A DNA stretch of 64,000 nucleotides, from positions 7,502,001 to 7,566,000 of the forward strand of contig NZ_CP147520.1 in NCBI RefSeq assembly GCF_037201975.1. The letters run 5' to 3'. Numbering within the stretch: the stretch's first letter is position 1; each line of letters begins with the position of its first letter. Positions 19,987 to 28,278 of this stretch are shown in pieces. The DNA comes from Streptomyces sp. TG1A-60 (GTDB taxonomy: Bacteria > Actinomycetota > Actinomycetes > Streptomycetales > Streptomycetaceae). The notes below the pieces were generated by a model. The model had not been told where the DNA came from. It ran no database searches and worked only from the letters and a program-made list of their open reading frames with translations. The translations under genes and the position numbers were made by a program.

Positions 19987-20685
19987 TCACCGCAGCGTGA
20001 AGAAGATCATCGGGTTGTCCCGGCTGTTCCGCAGGGGGTGGTCCAGCGTGAGGGACTGCTTGATGTGCGTCAGCCGGTCGTACATCTTGGGAGCGCGAGC
20101 CGGGGAGGCTGTGAACCAGGGGTTCTCCCGCTCGGCCAGCCAGCGCAGCACGACCGCCCCCTCGGTGAACGGCAGCGGCCTGCGGCCGTGGAAGACGTCG
20201 TGGACGCACACCGGGATGCCCGGACGCATGCGAGGGAACAGGTCACGGATGTACCAGCGGGCGAAGCTCGCCGAGTGCGCGGCGTCGATGAAGAGGAAGT
20301 CCGCGGTGTCGGGGATCTTCTCCAGGTTCTCCCGCGCGTCTCCCTGCGTGAAGGTCCAGCGTCCTTCGGAGAGTTCGCCGGGAACCTCCCGCGCGACGTG
20401 GTCGACGGTGTCGTACGAGTACAGGTGCCCGGTGCCGTTGTCGCGCAGGGCGCGCAGGATCCAGGTGGTGGACCAGCCGTGGAAGGTGCCGATCTCCACG
20501 ACCGTCTCCGGGCGGGCTTCGCGCAGCAGCAGATAGGTGATCTCCGCCTCGATGTCGTCGAGTTGTGCCTTCATCGAGGCGGGCGGCGCGAGCAGCGCGC
20601 GCTGCCGCTCGCGCACCCGGTCGAGGTCGTGGGCGTAGGTGCTGTAGAGGTGGCGGATGTGGTCGATGTCGATGGGCTGGCGCAT
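19987..20685 (-). CDS. class I SAM-dependent methyltransferase (Methyltransf_24 type)
   Basis: A 232-aa methyltransferase. VVEIGTFHGWSTTWILRAL near residue 62 is motif I, SYDTVDH the second strand, and FLFIDAAHSASFARWYIRDL near residue 135 a metal/catalytic-type motif of the O-methyltransferase-like Methyltransf_24 and CmcI-like group. PGIPVCVHDVFHGR follows. The substrate is unknown; small molecules and sugars are both plausible. The gene is alone, 145 bases from the response regulator. Confidence 0.82.
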   Translation of the reverse strand: MRQPIDIDHIRHLYSTYAHDLDRVRERQRALLAPPASMKAQLDDIEAEITYLLLREARPETVVEIGTFHGWSTTWILRALRDNGTGHLYSYDTVDHVAREVPGELSEGRWTFTQGDARENLEKIPDTADFLFIDAAHSASFARWYIRDLFPRMRPGIPVCVHDVFHGRRPLPFTEGAVVLRWLAERENPWFTASPARAPKMYDRLTHIKQSLTLDHPLRNSRDNPMIFFTLR

Positions 20686-20830
20686 GTGTCACGCTCCTGC
20701 GGGAACCGGTCCGTGGTCGGGCGCGGTGATGCTGGGGCGCGGGCTCGGGGCCGCACATCACACCCGGGTGCCAACTCGGGTGTCACACCTGGGTATGACG
20801 GTGCCGGGCGAGGGCCGTACCGTCGGCCGG

Positions 20831-21511
20831 TCAGGTGGCCTTTCCGGGCACGACGATCCCCGACTCGTAGGCGAAGACGACGAGTTGGGCCCGGTCGCGG
20901 GCATCGAGCTTGGCGAGCAGGCGGCTCATGTGGGTCTTGACGGTCTGCTCGGCCACCACCAGCCGCGCGGCGATCTCCGTGTTCGACAGGCCCCGTGCGA
21001 CCAGCAGCAGCACTTCGGTCTCCCGTGGCGTGAGCCCGTTCAGTCGCAGGCGGGCGTTTCGGCGCGGAACGGGGTGGCGCCGCGTCATGTCCTCGATGAG
21101 GCGCCGGGTGACCGAGGGGGCGAGCAGTGCGTCACCGGCGGCGATCACCCGGACGGCCTGCACGAGTTCGGCGACCGGGGCGTCCTTGAGCAGGAAGCCG
21201 CTGGCTCCGGCGTGCAGGGCCTCGTACACGTAGTCGTCGATGTCGAAGGTGGTCAGCATGAGCACCTTGGGCCGGTGCGTCACACCGGGCGGCGGAGCGA
21301 GCAGCCGTCGCGTCGCCTCCAGCCCGTCCATCTCGGGCATCCGTACGTCCATCAGCACCACGTCGGGGTGTGTGCTGCGGCTGACATCGATGCCGAGGCT
21401 GCCGTTGGGTGCGTCTCCCACGACGTCGATGTCGCTCTGCGCGGACAGCAGTGCGGCGAATCCCGAGCGCACCATGGTCTGGTCGTCCACGACGACCACA
21501 CGGATCGTCAT
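20831..21511 (-). CDS. NarL/LuxR-family response regulator
   Basis: A 226-aa two-component response regulator. The receiver domain has the acidic pair VVVDDQ, the phospho-acceptor Asp in VVLMDVRMPEMDG near residue 55, a Thr/Ser in MLTTFD, and Lys in FLLKDAP. The C-terminal LuxR HTH carries LTPRETEVLLLVARGLSNTEI and EQTVKTHMSRLLAKL. No complete sensor kinase gene is adjacent; only a 94-aa membrane peptide overlaps its start by ATGA. It is therefore an orphan or relies on a kinase elsewhere. Confidence 0.92.
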   Translation of the reverse strand: MTIRVVVVDDQTMVRSGFAALLSAQSDIDVVGDAPNGSLGIDVSRSTHPDVVLMDVRMPEMDGLEATRRLLAPPPGVTHRPKVLMLTTFDIDDYVYEALHAGASGFLLKDAPVAELVQAVRVIAAGDALLAPSVTRRLIEDMTRRHPVPRRNARLRLNGLTPRETEVLLLVARGLSNTEIAARLVVAEQTVKTHMSRLLAKLDARDRAQLVVFAYESGIVVPGKAT

Positions 21512-21792
21512 ACCGGCTTCCCCTGTTCCCTCACTCCGGCGAGCCGCTCCGGGCCCCTCACCTGGAGGGCGAGCCCCGCCGCCTCGGTGACCTCCACCGC
21601 TGTCCGCGAGGGGTGTTCCGGCGCCGCGGCCCTGGACGGCGGCAGCTGCACGGCGAGCCACTGCGCCGCGATGAGCGCGGTCGCGGCCAGGGCGGTCACC
21701 CGCGCCAGGTGCCCGTTCGCACGCGCGCCGCGCAGCCGTGCTTCCGGCTGTTCCGCTCCGCTCCGGCTTCCGGTGCCCGCTGTCCCGGACAT
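21508..21792 (-). CDS. 94-aa single-pass membrane protein coupled to the response regulator, possibly a sensor kinase remnant
   Basis: The ORF starts after AGGAGTCACAC and ends in an ATGA overlap with the response regulator, where a sensor kinase gene normally sits. Residues 30-50 (ARVTALAATALIAAQWLAVQ) form one hydrophobic helix. The tail VEVTEAAGLALQVRGPERLA loosely resembles the end of a histidine kinase ATPase domain. It might be all that remains of a kinase after an internal deletion, or a small regulator in its own right. I cannot decide from sequence. Confidence 0.5.
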   Translation of the reverse strand: MSGTAGTGSRSGAEQPEARLRGARANGHLARVTALAATALIAAQWLAVQLPPSRAAAPEHPSRTAVEVTEAAGLALQVRGPERLAGVREQGKPV

Positions 21793-22093
21793 GTGTGACT
21801 CCTCTGCCGTCTCGCTCGGTCCCGTCGGCTCCGCACGCGCGGAGCCGGGCACCACTCTCCCGTCGCGCCGGGTGCCGCGCCTCGGCCGAACGGCCACACC
21901 TGCGCTGCCTTGTCGGCGAGTCCTCGGCCGAACGACGGAGGACGGGGCAGCGCGAACAGGGCAGGGCAGCCCGGGGGCCGGTCCTGCCCTGCCCTTCGAA
22001 CCCGAACGCAACCGAGCTCAATCGACCGGGATCGAGCGGAACGAGGGGAGAGGCCCCGGGTGCGGCCTGCGGCGGCTCCCGGGGGCGGTCGCG
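21793..22093. other. intergenic region with nothing recognised
   Basis: These 301 bases between the 94-aa ORF and the FAD oxidoreductase end contain no ORF with coding character that I can support. I saw no clear terminator or repeat. Confidence 0.4.
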
Positions 22094-23380
22094 TCAGTCG
22101 TCTGCAGTGGGCCGTCCACGCCGTGAGACGAAGCGCCGCGGAGAGAAGGGGAGAGCTGTACGGGCCATGTCGGCTCGCTGCCGACCTCCGGTGACCTCCG
22201 CGGAGATGATGTCCGCGGTCACCGGTGCCAGGGTCACCCCGAGCATGCTGTGCCCGCTCGCGACCAGCACGTTGTCCTTGCCCGGCAGCGGTCCGACGAC
22301 CGGAAGTCCGTCGGGCGTCATCGGACGCAGCCCCGTCCAGCCCTGCGGCTGCGCGTCCAGCGGGAAGTCGGGCAGGTAGGTGTGGGCGGAGCGGGCGATG
22401 CCCCGCAGGCGATGCGGATCGATGGTCGCGTCGGAGCTGCCGAACTCCATCGTTCCGGCGAACCGGAGCCGGTTCGACAGGGGTGTCACGGCGACCTTCG
22501 CCTCGCCCAGGTACACCGAGTGCCGCAGCGTCACCGAGCCGCTGGTGTCGTCGAAGCCGTATCCCTTGCCGGGCCGGATGGGCAGGGGGTGTCCGGCCAG
22601 CCGCGAGAGCGGGCCGGTGTGGACTCCGGCCGCGAGGACGAACAGATCACCGTGGACCTCCTCGCCGCCGGCGAGCACCGAGGTCACGTCGCGGCCCCTT
22701 GAGCGGATGCCGGTGACCGGGCTGCCGTGCAGGAACCGCACGCCCAGTTCCCGGCAGCGGTCCTCCAGGCCCCTCACCAGACTCGCGGGGTCGACGTGCC
22801 GCTCCTGCGGGCAGTGCAGGCCGGTCAGTACCTGTTGTCCGAGCGCTGGTTCGAGGTCGCGGAGTTCGTCGCCGGTCAGCGGGACGGCGGTGTGGCCGAT
22901 CCGTTCCATGGGTGCCGTCGCCGCCCGGTACTCCTCCATGGTGTGCCGGGTGGTGAAGACCAGGAGTTGGCCCACGCGGTGGTGCTCGAAGCGTATGCCG
23001 TCCTTCTCGTACTCGTCGAACAGCTGAAGCGTGCGTTCGTTGAGGGAGGTGAGCGCCTCGACTCCGGCGGCGAAGGAACGGGGATTGCAGTGGCGCAGCA
23101 TGCCGAGCATGAAGCGCACGTGCTCCGGACGCGGGGAGGGGCGGACGTACAGGGGGCTGTCCCTGCGGGCCATCCACCGCAGGGCCTTCCCGATCATTCC
23201 GGGCGTCGGCACGGGAGTCGACATGATCGGAACGATCCACCCGGCGTTGTGCACGGAGGCTCCGGCCGTGCCGCCGCGTGCCGCGTCCACCACGGTGACG
23301 GCCAGGCCGTCCTGGGCGAGCCGGTGGGCGGTGGCCAGTCCGATCACGCCCGCACCGACGATCACTGCGCTGTCTGTCAT
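22094..23380 (-). CDS. D-amino-acid dehydrogenase-like FAD oxidoreductase (DAO/DadA family)
   Basis: A 428-aa flavoenzyme. The N-terminal dinucleotide-binding motif VIVGAGVIGLATAHRLAQDG starts at residue 5, and ASVHNAGWIVPIMS follows as in DadA-type enzymes. The C-terminal FAD-contact region is GLRPMTPDGLPVVGPLPG with SGHSMLGVTLAPVTA. It should oxidise a D-amino acid or cyclic imino acid such as cis-4-hydroxy-D-proline to the imine; the exact substrate is inference. It is 40 bases downstream of the ornithine cyclodeaminase-like gene and probably in the same operon, under the GntR operators. Confidence 0.88.
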   Translation of the reverse strand: MTDSAVIVGAGVIGLATAHRLAQDGLAVTVVDAARGGTAGASVHNAGWIVPIMSTPVPTPGMIGKALRWMARRDSPLYVRPSPRPEHVRFMLGMLRHCNPRSFAAGVEALTSLNERTLQLFDEYEKDGIRFEHHRVGQLLVFTTRHTMEEYRAATAPMERIGHTAVPLTGDELRDLEPALGQQVLTGLHCPQERHVDPASLVRGLEDRCRELGVRFLHGSPVTGIRSRGRDVTSVLAGGEEVHGDLFVLAAGVHTGPLSRLAGHPLPIRPGKGYGFDDTSGSVTLRHSVYLGEAKVAVTPLSNRLRFAGTMEFGSSDATIDPHRLRGIARSAHTYLPDFPLDAQPQGWTGLRPMTPDGLPVVGPLPGKDNVLVASGHSMLGVTLAPVTADIISAEVTGGRQRADMARTALPFSPRRFVSRRGRPTADD

Positions 23381-23420
23381 CGTTGTCCTTCCCGCGGATC
23401 GCGGACCGGCCTCGGCCGGG

Positions 23421-24341
23421 TCAGGCGAGGAACCTGTCGGCCAGGAGGCGGGCGACGGCCCAGTCCTGGACGGCGACACCGACGGACTTGAACACGGTCC
23501 GTTTGCCGTGGTCGGGGCTGGGGGCGCTCAGCGCGGTGCCGAGCTCGGTGAGGGCGTCCCGGGTGATGGCCCCGGATTCGAGGGCGTGGATGATCTCGCC
23601 GGACTCCTCCAGGATCGCATCGAGTTCGTCGACGATGACGGTGCTGCCGGCGAGCAGTTCGTCGGGCAGTTCCCGCATGGTGGGGCGGTACGCGCCGATG
23701 GCGTTGACGTGCACCTGTTCGGGCAGCGCAGACTCGGGGAAGAGCGGGGTGGTCGCGTTGGTCGCGCAGCAGACGATGTCGGCCTGCCGGACCGCCGGCA
23801 CCGCGTCGGTCGCGGTGAGCAGCTCCACCCCGGCCAGCTCGGGCGCCAGTCGTTCGACGAGGTCCCGTGCCCGGCCCAGGTCGGCGTCCACCACAGTCAG
23901 CTGACACAGGGGCCGGACCGCGTGGACGGCGCGGACCTGGTCCGGGGCCTGCCCGCCCGCGCCGATCAGGGTGAGCCGCCCGGCCTCGGGCGGGGCGAGG
24001 AGATCCGTGGCGACGCCGACGACCGCACCGGTGCGCAGGGCGGTCACCGATCCGGCGTCGGCGACGAGGTGGTCCAGGTGGCCGGTCTCGCTCCAGATCA
24101 CGGTGCCCGCGATGGCGGGCTTGCGCTCGAAGTTCACGCTCAGCGTCTTGAACATGGCGGAGGCGGTCGGCCGGTGATGAGCCGACATCACCAGGAACTG
24201 CCCGTCCCGCAGCGCGGTGCGGGTGGGCATCTCGAACTCCCCGGCGGCCAGGTCGACGAAGCCCTGCCGTACGGCGTCGATCGCCTCCTTCATCGACACG
24301 ACCTCGCGGATCTCGCGCTCACCGACGGTGATCGTCTTCAT
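23421..24341 (-). CDS. ornithine cyclodeaminase / mu-crystallin family protein
   Basis: A 306-aa NAD(P)-dependent enzyme. SMKEAIDAVRQGFVDLA opens the family fold, followed by the substrate-side FKTLSVNFERKP, then RTGAVVGVATDLLAPPEAG and the Rossmann motif LTLIGAGGQAPDQVRAVHAV near residue 125. The family includes ornithine cyclodeaminase, alanine dehydrogenase and the pyrroline-2-carboxylate reductases of hydroxyproline degradation; the neighbours favour the last. It is divergent from gntR, with two palindromes in the shared promoter. Confidence 0.88.
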   Translation of the reverse strand: MKTITVGEREIREVVSMKEAIDAVRQGFVDLAAGEFEMPTRTALRDGQFLVMSAHHRPTASAMFKTLSVNFERKPAIAGTVIWSETGHLDHLVADAGSVTALRTGAVVGVATDLLAPPEAGRLTLIGAGGQAPDQVRAVHAVRPLCQLTVVDADLGRARDLVERLAPELAGVELLTATDAVPAVRQADIVCCATNATTPLFPESALPEQVHVNAIGAYRPTMRELPDELLAGSTVIVDELDAILEESGEIIHALESGAITRDALTELGTALSAPSPDHGKRTVFKSVGVAVQDWAVARLLADRFLA

Positions 24342-24400
24342 GGCACTCCACTTCCTCGTCCGGGCGTTTCCTCCACCGCCTTCGTATCGGAGGAGCGTGC

Positions 24401-24419
24401 GTAAGGTATTACACCTTAC
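24401..24419. promoter_or_regulatory. GntR operator, site 1
   Basis: GTAAGGTATTACACCTTAC lies between the divergent cyclodeaminase-like and gntR genes. The outer arms GTAAGG/CCTTAC are perfect and the core GGTATTACACC recurs before the ABC transporter gene at 27777 and, in the other orientation with a variant half, at 25551. Confidence 0.75.
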
Positions 24420-24442
24420 ATATGACGGCAAGGAGGCCCGTC

Positions 24443-24454
24443 GTAAGGCCTTAC
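24443..24454. promoter_or_regulatory. GntR operator, second palindrome
   Basis: GTAAGGCCTTAC is a perfect 12-bp palindrome sharing the GTAAGG/CCTTAC arms of the site at 24401, with its right edge 23 bases before the gntR start. It may mediate autorepression. Confidence 0.55.
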
Positions 24455-24476
24455 TGTTCTGTGTTATGCATTGCGC

Positions 24477-25169
24477 ATGACTACTTCTCGTCCGGCAGGG
24501 GCGCCCGCGCGCGATGCGCAACTCAAGTCGGTCAGCCTCCGTCAGCAGGCGCGGGAGGCGCTGCGCACCCGGATCGTACTGGGGCAGATCGAGCCCGGGC
24601 AGGTGGAGAGCGTCATCAACGTGGCCTCGGAGCTGGGGGTCTCCATCACGCCGGTCCGCGAGGCCGTCATGGATCTGGCCAATCTCGGCATGGTGGAGAT
24701 CATCCGCAACCGGGGATTCAGGGTTCCGGTCCTCACCGACCACGATCTCGAAGAGATCTTCCGGCTGCGCACGATGCTGGAGGTCCCGGCCATGGTCGAG
24801 CTCGCCGAGAGCGTGGACCGGGCGTCCGTGGCCGGGTTCCGGCAACTCGCCGAGCAGCTCACCGGCGCCGCACGTGTGGGAGATCTCGTTCCCTTCCTGG
24901 ACCTGGACCGGCAGTTCCACCTCGGCCTGCTGGAACTGCTGGGCAATCGCCGCCTCGTGGCGATGGTCGGCCAGTTGCGCGACCAGGCGCGCATGGAGGG
25001 CCTGCAGAAGCTGGCGGACCAGGGTGAGCTGACCCAGTCCGGCGAGGAGCACGTCGCCATCGTGGAGGCCGTCCTCTCGGGCGACGCGGAGCTGACCGCC
25101 GAACTCATGCGCAAGCACCTCACCCACAGCCGCGGCATCTGGGCCGGCCGGACGGAAGGCAACGGCTGA
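24477..25169 (+). CDS. GntR-family transcriptional regulator (FCD type)
   Basis: A 230-aa regulator with an N-terminal winged helix (SLRQQAREALRTRIVLGQIE, then ELGVSITPVREAVMDLANLG) and a C-terminal FCD ligand domain. That domain contains LDLDRQFHLGLLELLGNRRL and EEHVAIVEAVLSGD, with the Asp/His residues that bind metal in this class. The ATG is used rather than a TTG two codons upstream. It very likely controls the divergent catabolic operon, itself, and the downstream transporter genes, because variants of one operator lie at each promoter. Confidence 0.92.
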   Translation: MTTSRPAGAPARDAQLKSVSLRQQAREALRTRIVLGQIEPGQVESVINVASELGVSITPVREAVMDLANLGMVEIIRNRGFRVPVLTDHDLEEIFRLRTMLEVPAMVELAESVDRASVAGFRQLAEQLTGAARVGDLVPFLDLDRQFHLGLLELLGNRRLVAMVGQLRDQARMEGLQKLADQGELTQSGEEHVAIVEAVLSGDAELTAELMRKHLTHSRGIWAGRTEGNG

Positions 25170-25686
25170 CGCTGCCGGGAGTCGGCTGGATGTCCCGCTC
25201 GTCGGCGGACCGGATGGTGACGGCCTTGTTGCGGGGGCCAGGTGCCGGCCGAGGGCGACTTGCGTCGCGCGTCCGGCCTGCCGCACTGCTGCCCGGTTGG
25301 GCCGAGCGGTGAGCCGGGCCGGTGCGCGAGCCGGTCCAGGGGGCCGGTGAGGAAACCTCCTCGGTGAAAGTGGCCGGTGACGGGGAGTCGCCGCGTGCCG
25401 CGGGAGGCGACGGTGGACAGGGCATTCACGTGTGGAGTCTGCCGTGCCGTCCTCGGACGGGCGGCCTCCCGGCCTCTTCTCCGACGTGAACCATGGCGGG
25501 CTCCGGCAGCGGAGAAGTTCCCGGTACGACTCTTGCGCCACAACAGGTGAGGTGTAATACATTACCGGCCACGCGTTAAGGAACACGACCTGTTCCCGGC
25601 GTCGCGGGGGAGGGTGACCACGAGGTGCGGCGCTGACCTGTCAGGGCGCGGTAGTCCCCAACCGGCTGAACGGAGTGAACCTGATC
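25170..25686. other. intergenic region between gntR and the NSS symporter, with a regulatory site
   Basis: This 517-base region has no gene I can support; the long minus-strand frames are shadows. Its last 140 bases become AT-richer and contain the operator-like sequence at 25551. A GGAG ribosome binding site sits before the symporter ATG. Confidence 0.5.
25551..25566. promoter_or_regulatory. GntR operator, site 3 (variant)
   Basis: GGTGTAATACATTACC carries the reverse complement of the core GGTATTACACC extended by ATTACC. It lies 121 bases upstream of the NSS symporter start. Confidence 0.6.
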
Positions 25687-27207
25687 ATGGCGCGTCAGAC
25701 ATCCGGCACGAAGCGAGAGGTGTTTTCCAGCCGCTTCGCGTTCGTGGCCGCCGCCATCGGGATGGCGGTGGGCACCGGCAACATTTGGCGATTCCCCCGC
25801 GACGTCGGAGCGGGCGGGGGTGGTGTGTTCATCATCGCCCTCGTGCTCGCCAACCTGGTCTGGGCGGTCCCGCTGCTGATGGCGGAATCGCTGCTCGGAT
25901 CCCGCAGCCGACTCGGCACCATCGGGGCGTTCCGTGAGTTCATGGGCCGCAGATTCGCCTGGATGGGCGGCTTCATGGCCGTGGTCACCATGGGCATCCT
26001 CTTCTACTACACGGTCATCTGCGGCTGGGCGATCCGCTACTTCGTCTACGCGGTGAGCGGCAAGTTCTCCTCGGGCGCCGACAGAGAGCAGACACAGCAA
26101 CTCTGGGACGGCTTCATCGCGAGTCCGGCGCAGACGATCTCGTTCCACGTGATCGCGGCCTTCCTAGTCGGTTTCGTGGTGATCCGCGGCCTGAAGGGCG
26201 GCCTGGAGGCCGTTCTCAAGTTCACCGTGCCGGCGCTCTTCGTCATCCTGGTGCTGCTCGCGGCCCGTGCCATGACCCTGTCCGGGGCCGGCGAGGGGCT
26301 GCGCTACCTGTTCGTGCCCGACTGGAGCAGGATGCTCGACGGTGAGATGTGGCTCGGCGCGTTCGTGCAGATGGCCTTCTCCACCGGTGCCGGCTGGGGT
26401 CTCTACCTGACCTACTCGGTCTACATGCGCAGGAAGGAGGACTTCGCGCTCAACGCGGGAATCGTGGTCGCCGGCAACCACCTGGCCTCGCTGCTCGCCG
26501 GGATCGCGGTCATCTGCACGGTCTTCGCGGTGCAGTCGCCGCAGTACGCGCAGGAGGCCGTCTCCGCCGGCGACCAGGGCCTGATGTTCGTCTACCTTGC
26601 CGCGCTGTTCGGGCAGCTGCCCGGCGGCACATGGTTCTTCGCGCCGTTGTTCTTCCTCGTGCTCGTGCTCGCCGGCCTGTCCAGCCTGATCTCCATGATG
26701 GAGCTCGCCGTGCGCAACGTGATCGACTTCGGCATCACACGCAAGACGGCCGTTGTGGCGATCGTCCTCGTCACGCTGGTCGGAGGCCTCCCCTCCGCGC
26801 TCAACCTCGACGTGCTGACCAACCAGGACAACGTCTGGGGCGTCGGGTTGTTGATCAGCGGTCTGTTCGCGGCCATCGCCATGATGCGCTACGGCCTCGA
26901 ACGCGCCCGCCGCACGCTCGACCTCGCGAGCGACTTCAGGGTCGGTGCGTGGTGGAAGGTACTGATCGGGCTGTTCCCGCTGATGTTCGCCGTGGTGTTC
27001 GGCTGGTTCATGTACCTCTCCGTCACCGATGACTCGCAGACCTGGTACGACCCGTTCCAGACGTTCAGCATCGGCACCATGGTGCTCCAGTGGACGGTCC
27101 TCCTGGTCATGATGCTGCTGCTCAACAACCTGTTCTCGCGGAGGATCGGCCGTGGCGCGACGGCCGACGACGAACAGTCGCCCGCCTATCAGGGAGAGGA
27201 GGGCTGA
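25687..27207 (+). CDS. neurotransmitter:sodium symporter (NSS) family amino acid transporter
   Basis: A 506-aa membrane protein with about 12 helices. SRFAFVAAAIGMAVGTGNIWRF is the canonical helix 1 with the unwound sodium and substrate site. NLVWAVPLLMAESLLG and GLSSLISMMELAVRN are also typical of LeuT-fold NSS carriers. Bacterial members take up neutral amino acids with sodium. The ATG after CGGAGTGAACCTGATC is preferred to a GTG four codons upstream. The 43-aa MetS-type subunit follows three bases after the stop. An operator-like site upstream links it to the GntR regulon. Confidence 0.92.
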   Translation: MARQTSGTKREVFSSRFAFVAAAIGMAVGTGNIWRFPRDVGAGGGGVFIIALVLANLVWAVPLLMAESLLGSRSRLGTIGAFREFMGRRFAWMGGFMAVVTMGILFYYTVICGWAIRYFVYAVSGKFSSGADREQTQQLWDGFIASPAQTISFHVIAAFLVGFVVIRGLKGGLEAVLKFTVPALFVILVLLAARAMTLSGAGEGLRYLFVPDWSRMLDGEMWLGAFVQMAFSTGAGWGLYLTYSVYMRRKEDFALNAGIVVAGNHLASLLAGIAVICTVFAVQSPQYAQEAVSAGDQGLMFVYLAALFGQLPGGTWFFAPLFFLVLVLAGLSSLISMMELAVRNVIDFGITRKTAVVAIVLVTLVGGLPSALNLDVLTNQDNVWGVGLLISGLFAAIAMMRYGLERARRTLDLASDFRVGAWWKVLIGLFPLMFAVVFGWFMYLSVTDDSQTWYDPFQTFSIGTMVLQWTVLLVMMLLLNNLFSRRIGRGATADDEQSPAYQGEEG

Positions 27208-27210
27208 CCC

Positions 27211-27342
27211 ATGGATGTGGAAACCCTGATCTGGACGCTGATTCTCTTCGGCGGGACCGTGCTGGCGGTGGTCTGGCTGAGCTACGCCGCCTGGCGCAAG
27301 GACAAGGAGAAGGCCGCCGGTACCGAGCAGCACTCCGAGTGA
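27211..27342 (+). CDS. MetS-type small subunit of the NSS transporter
   Basis: A 43-aa single-pass membrane protein. The helix LIWTLILFGGTVLAVVWLSY spans about residues 6-25 and is followed by a charged tail (RKDKEKAAG). It matches in size, topology and position the small MetS subunit described beside the NSS carrier MetP in Corynebacterium, which is needed for transport. It begins three bases after the carrier stop with a GGAGAGGAGGGC ribosome binding site, so the two genes are co-translated. Confidence 0.85.
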   Translation: MDVETLIWTLILFGGTVLAVVWLSYAAWRKDKEKAAGTEQHSE

Positions 27343-27628
27343 GCCGATCCGGGCCTCCCGGGGCGCGAAGTCGGCCCGGTTGTCCGTGAGTTCGGCGATC
27401 AGCGCGGCCCTCCCCTCCTCCTCCCCCTTCCGGACGGGAGCGCCGCGGCTGCCTCGCGGGGCGCCCTGACCGCAGTTCGTGGGACGGCTCGAACGCCGCC
27501 GCGAGCTTCGAGCGCCCACTGTGGGCCTCGTCACGCCCCGGAGTGAGGCGTAGTGGGACGAGAAGCCGGGTCACCCGGGCGATGACGGGGGCTGTGGACT
27601 CCCACGAAGCCTGAGACCTGCGGAAACC

Positions 27629-27656
27629 GGGCGGCGACGCGCAGTCGCCGCCCTTT
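27629..27656 (+). terminator. intrinsic terminator
   Basis: A perfect 10-bp stem GGGCGGCGAC/GTCGCCGCCC with a five-base loop is followed by TTT. It lies downstream of the NSS/MetS operon. Confidence 0.65.
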
Positions 27657-27776
27657 CGCGCCGTCGCGTGTCGGTGCCCGTGCGCCTCCTGCGGAGCCCC
27701 GGAATGCTCACGGAGCGTAATTGATATCTCTGGGCTCCAGGCTCTTGACAGCCGTCGGCAAGCCCTTGATCCTCGG

Positions 27777-27793
27777 TGAGGTATTACACCTCA
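27777..27793. promoter_or_regulatory. GntR operator, site 4
   Basis: TGAGGTATTACACCTCA contains the same GGTATTACACC core as site 1 at 24401 with TGAGG/CCTCA arms. It lies 92 bases before the ABC ATPase start codon. Confidence 0.7.
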
Positions 27794-27885
27794 GGTTCGA
27801 TACAGGTCGACCTGTCCGCCAAGCCCGTGCGCAGTGCCGGGCCCGGCCGCCGCTCGACGGACGGCCCACATCGGAGATAAGAACC

Positions 27886-28209
27886 TTGGCAAGCAAGAAG
27901 AAGGCCATCGAACTCGACGATGTCGTGAAGAAGTTCGGTGATCACACTGTGGTCGACCATGTGTCGATGTCCGTGGCCCAGGGTGAGGTCGCCGCGATCA
28001 TCGGTCCGAGCGGCGCTGGAAAAAGCACGCTGCTGCGCTGTGTCAACCTGCTCGAACGGCCCGACGGCTGCACGATCGTCGTCGCCGGCACGGGCATCGA
28101 CGCGGGCAGTGACATCAAGTCCAAGGACCTCGCGAAGCTGCGCAGCGTCGTGGGCATGGTGTTCCAGTCGTTCAACCTCTTCCCGCACCTGACCGTGCTG
28201 CGCGACATC
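27886..28209 (+). pseudogene. polar amino acid ABC transporter ATPase, 5' part
   Basis: The first 108 codons of a GlnQ/HisP-type ATPase, from a TTG start preceded by GGAGATAAGAACC. Walker A is IIGPSGAGKSTLLRCVNLLE near residue 35 and the Q-loop is GMVFQSFNLFPHLTVLRDI at the break. The frame is cut at 28210 by an inserted element that supplies a TGA stop at once. It continues in frame at 29716 if the insert and one ACATC copy are removed. This is the first gene of the GntR-controlled ABC operon. Confidence 0.9.
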
Positions 28210-28278
28210 TGAGCCGAAGCGCGATAGGTGTCACCAAGGCAGCGTGTTGACACAAGGACTGTCGGCCCCTGTCAGCGG

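Larger units (their letters stand above)
27343..27885. other. intergenic region between the NSS operon and the ABC transporter operon
   Basis: These 543 bases hold the terminator at 27629 and the operator at 27777. A short minus-strand stretch near 27370-27450 (reading ALIAELTDNRADFAPREARI) looks protein-like and may be a gene scrap, but I cannot assign it. Nothing else was seen. Confidence 0.4.

Noticed and set aside
21508..22011. N-terminal extension of the 94-aa protein to 167 aa
   Set aside because: The upstream residues are Arg/Pro-rich with no coding character, while an AGGAG site precedes the internal ATG.
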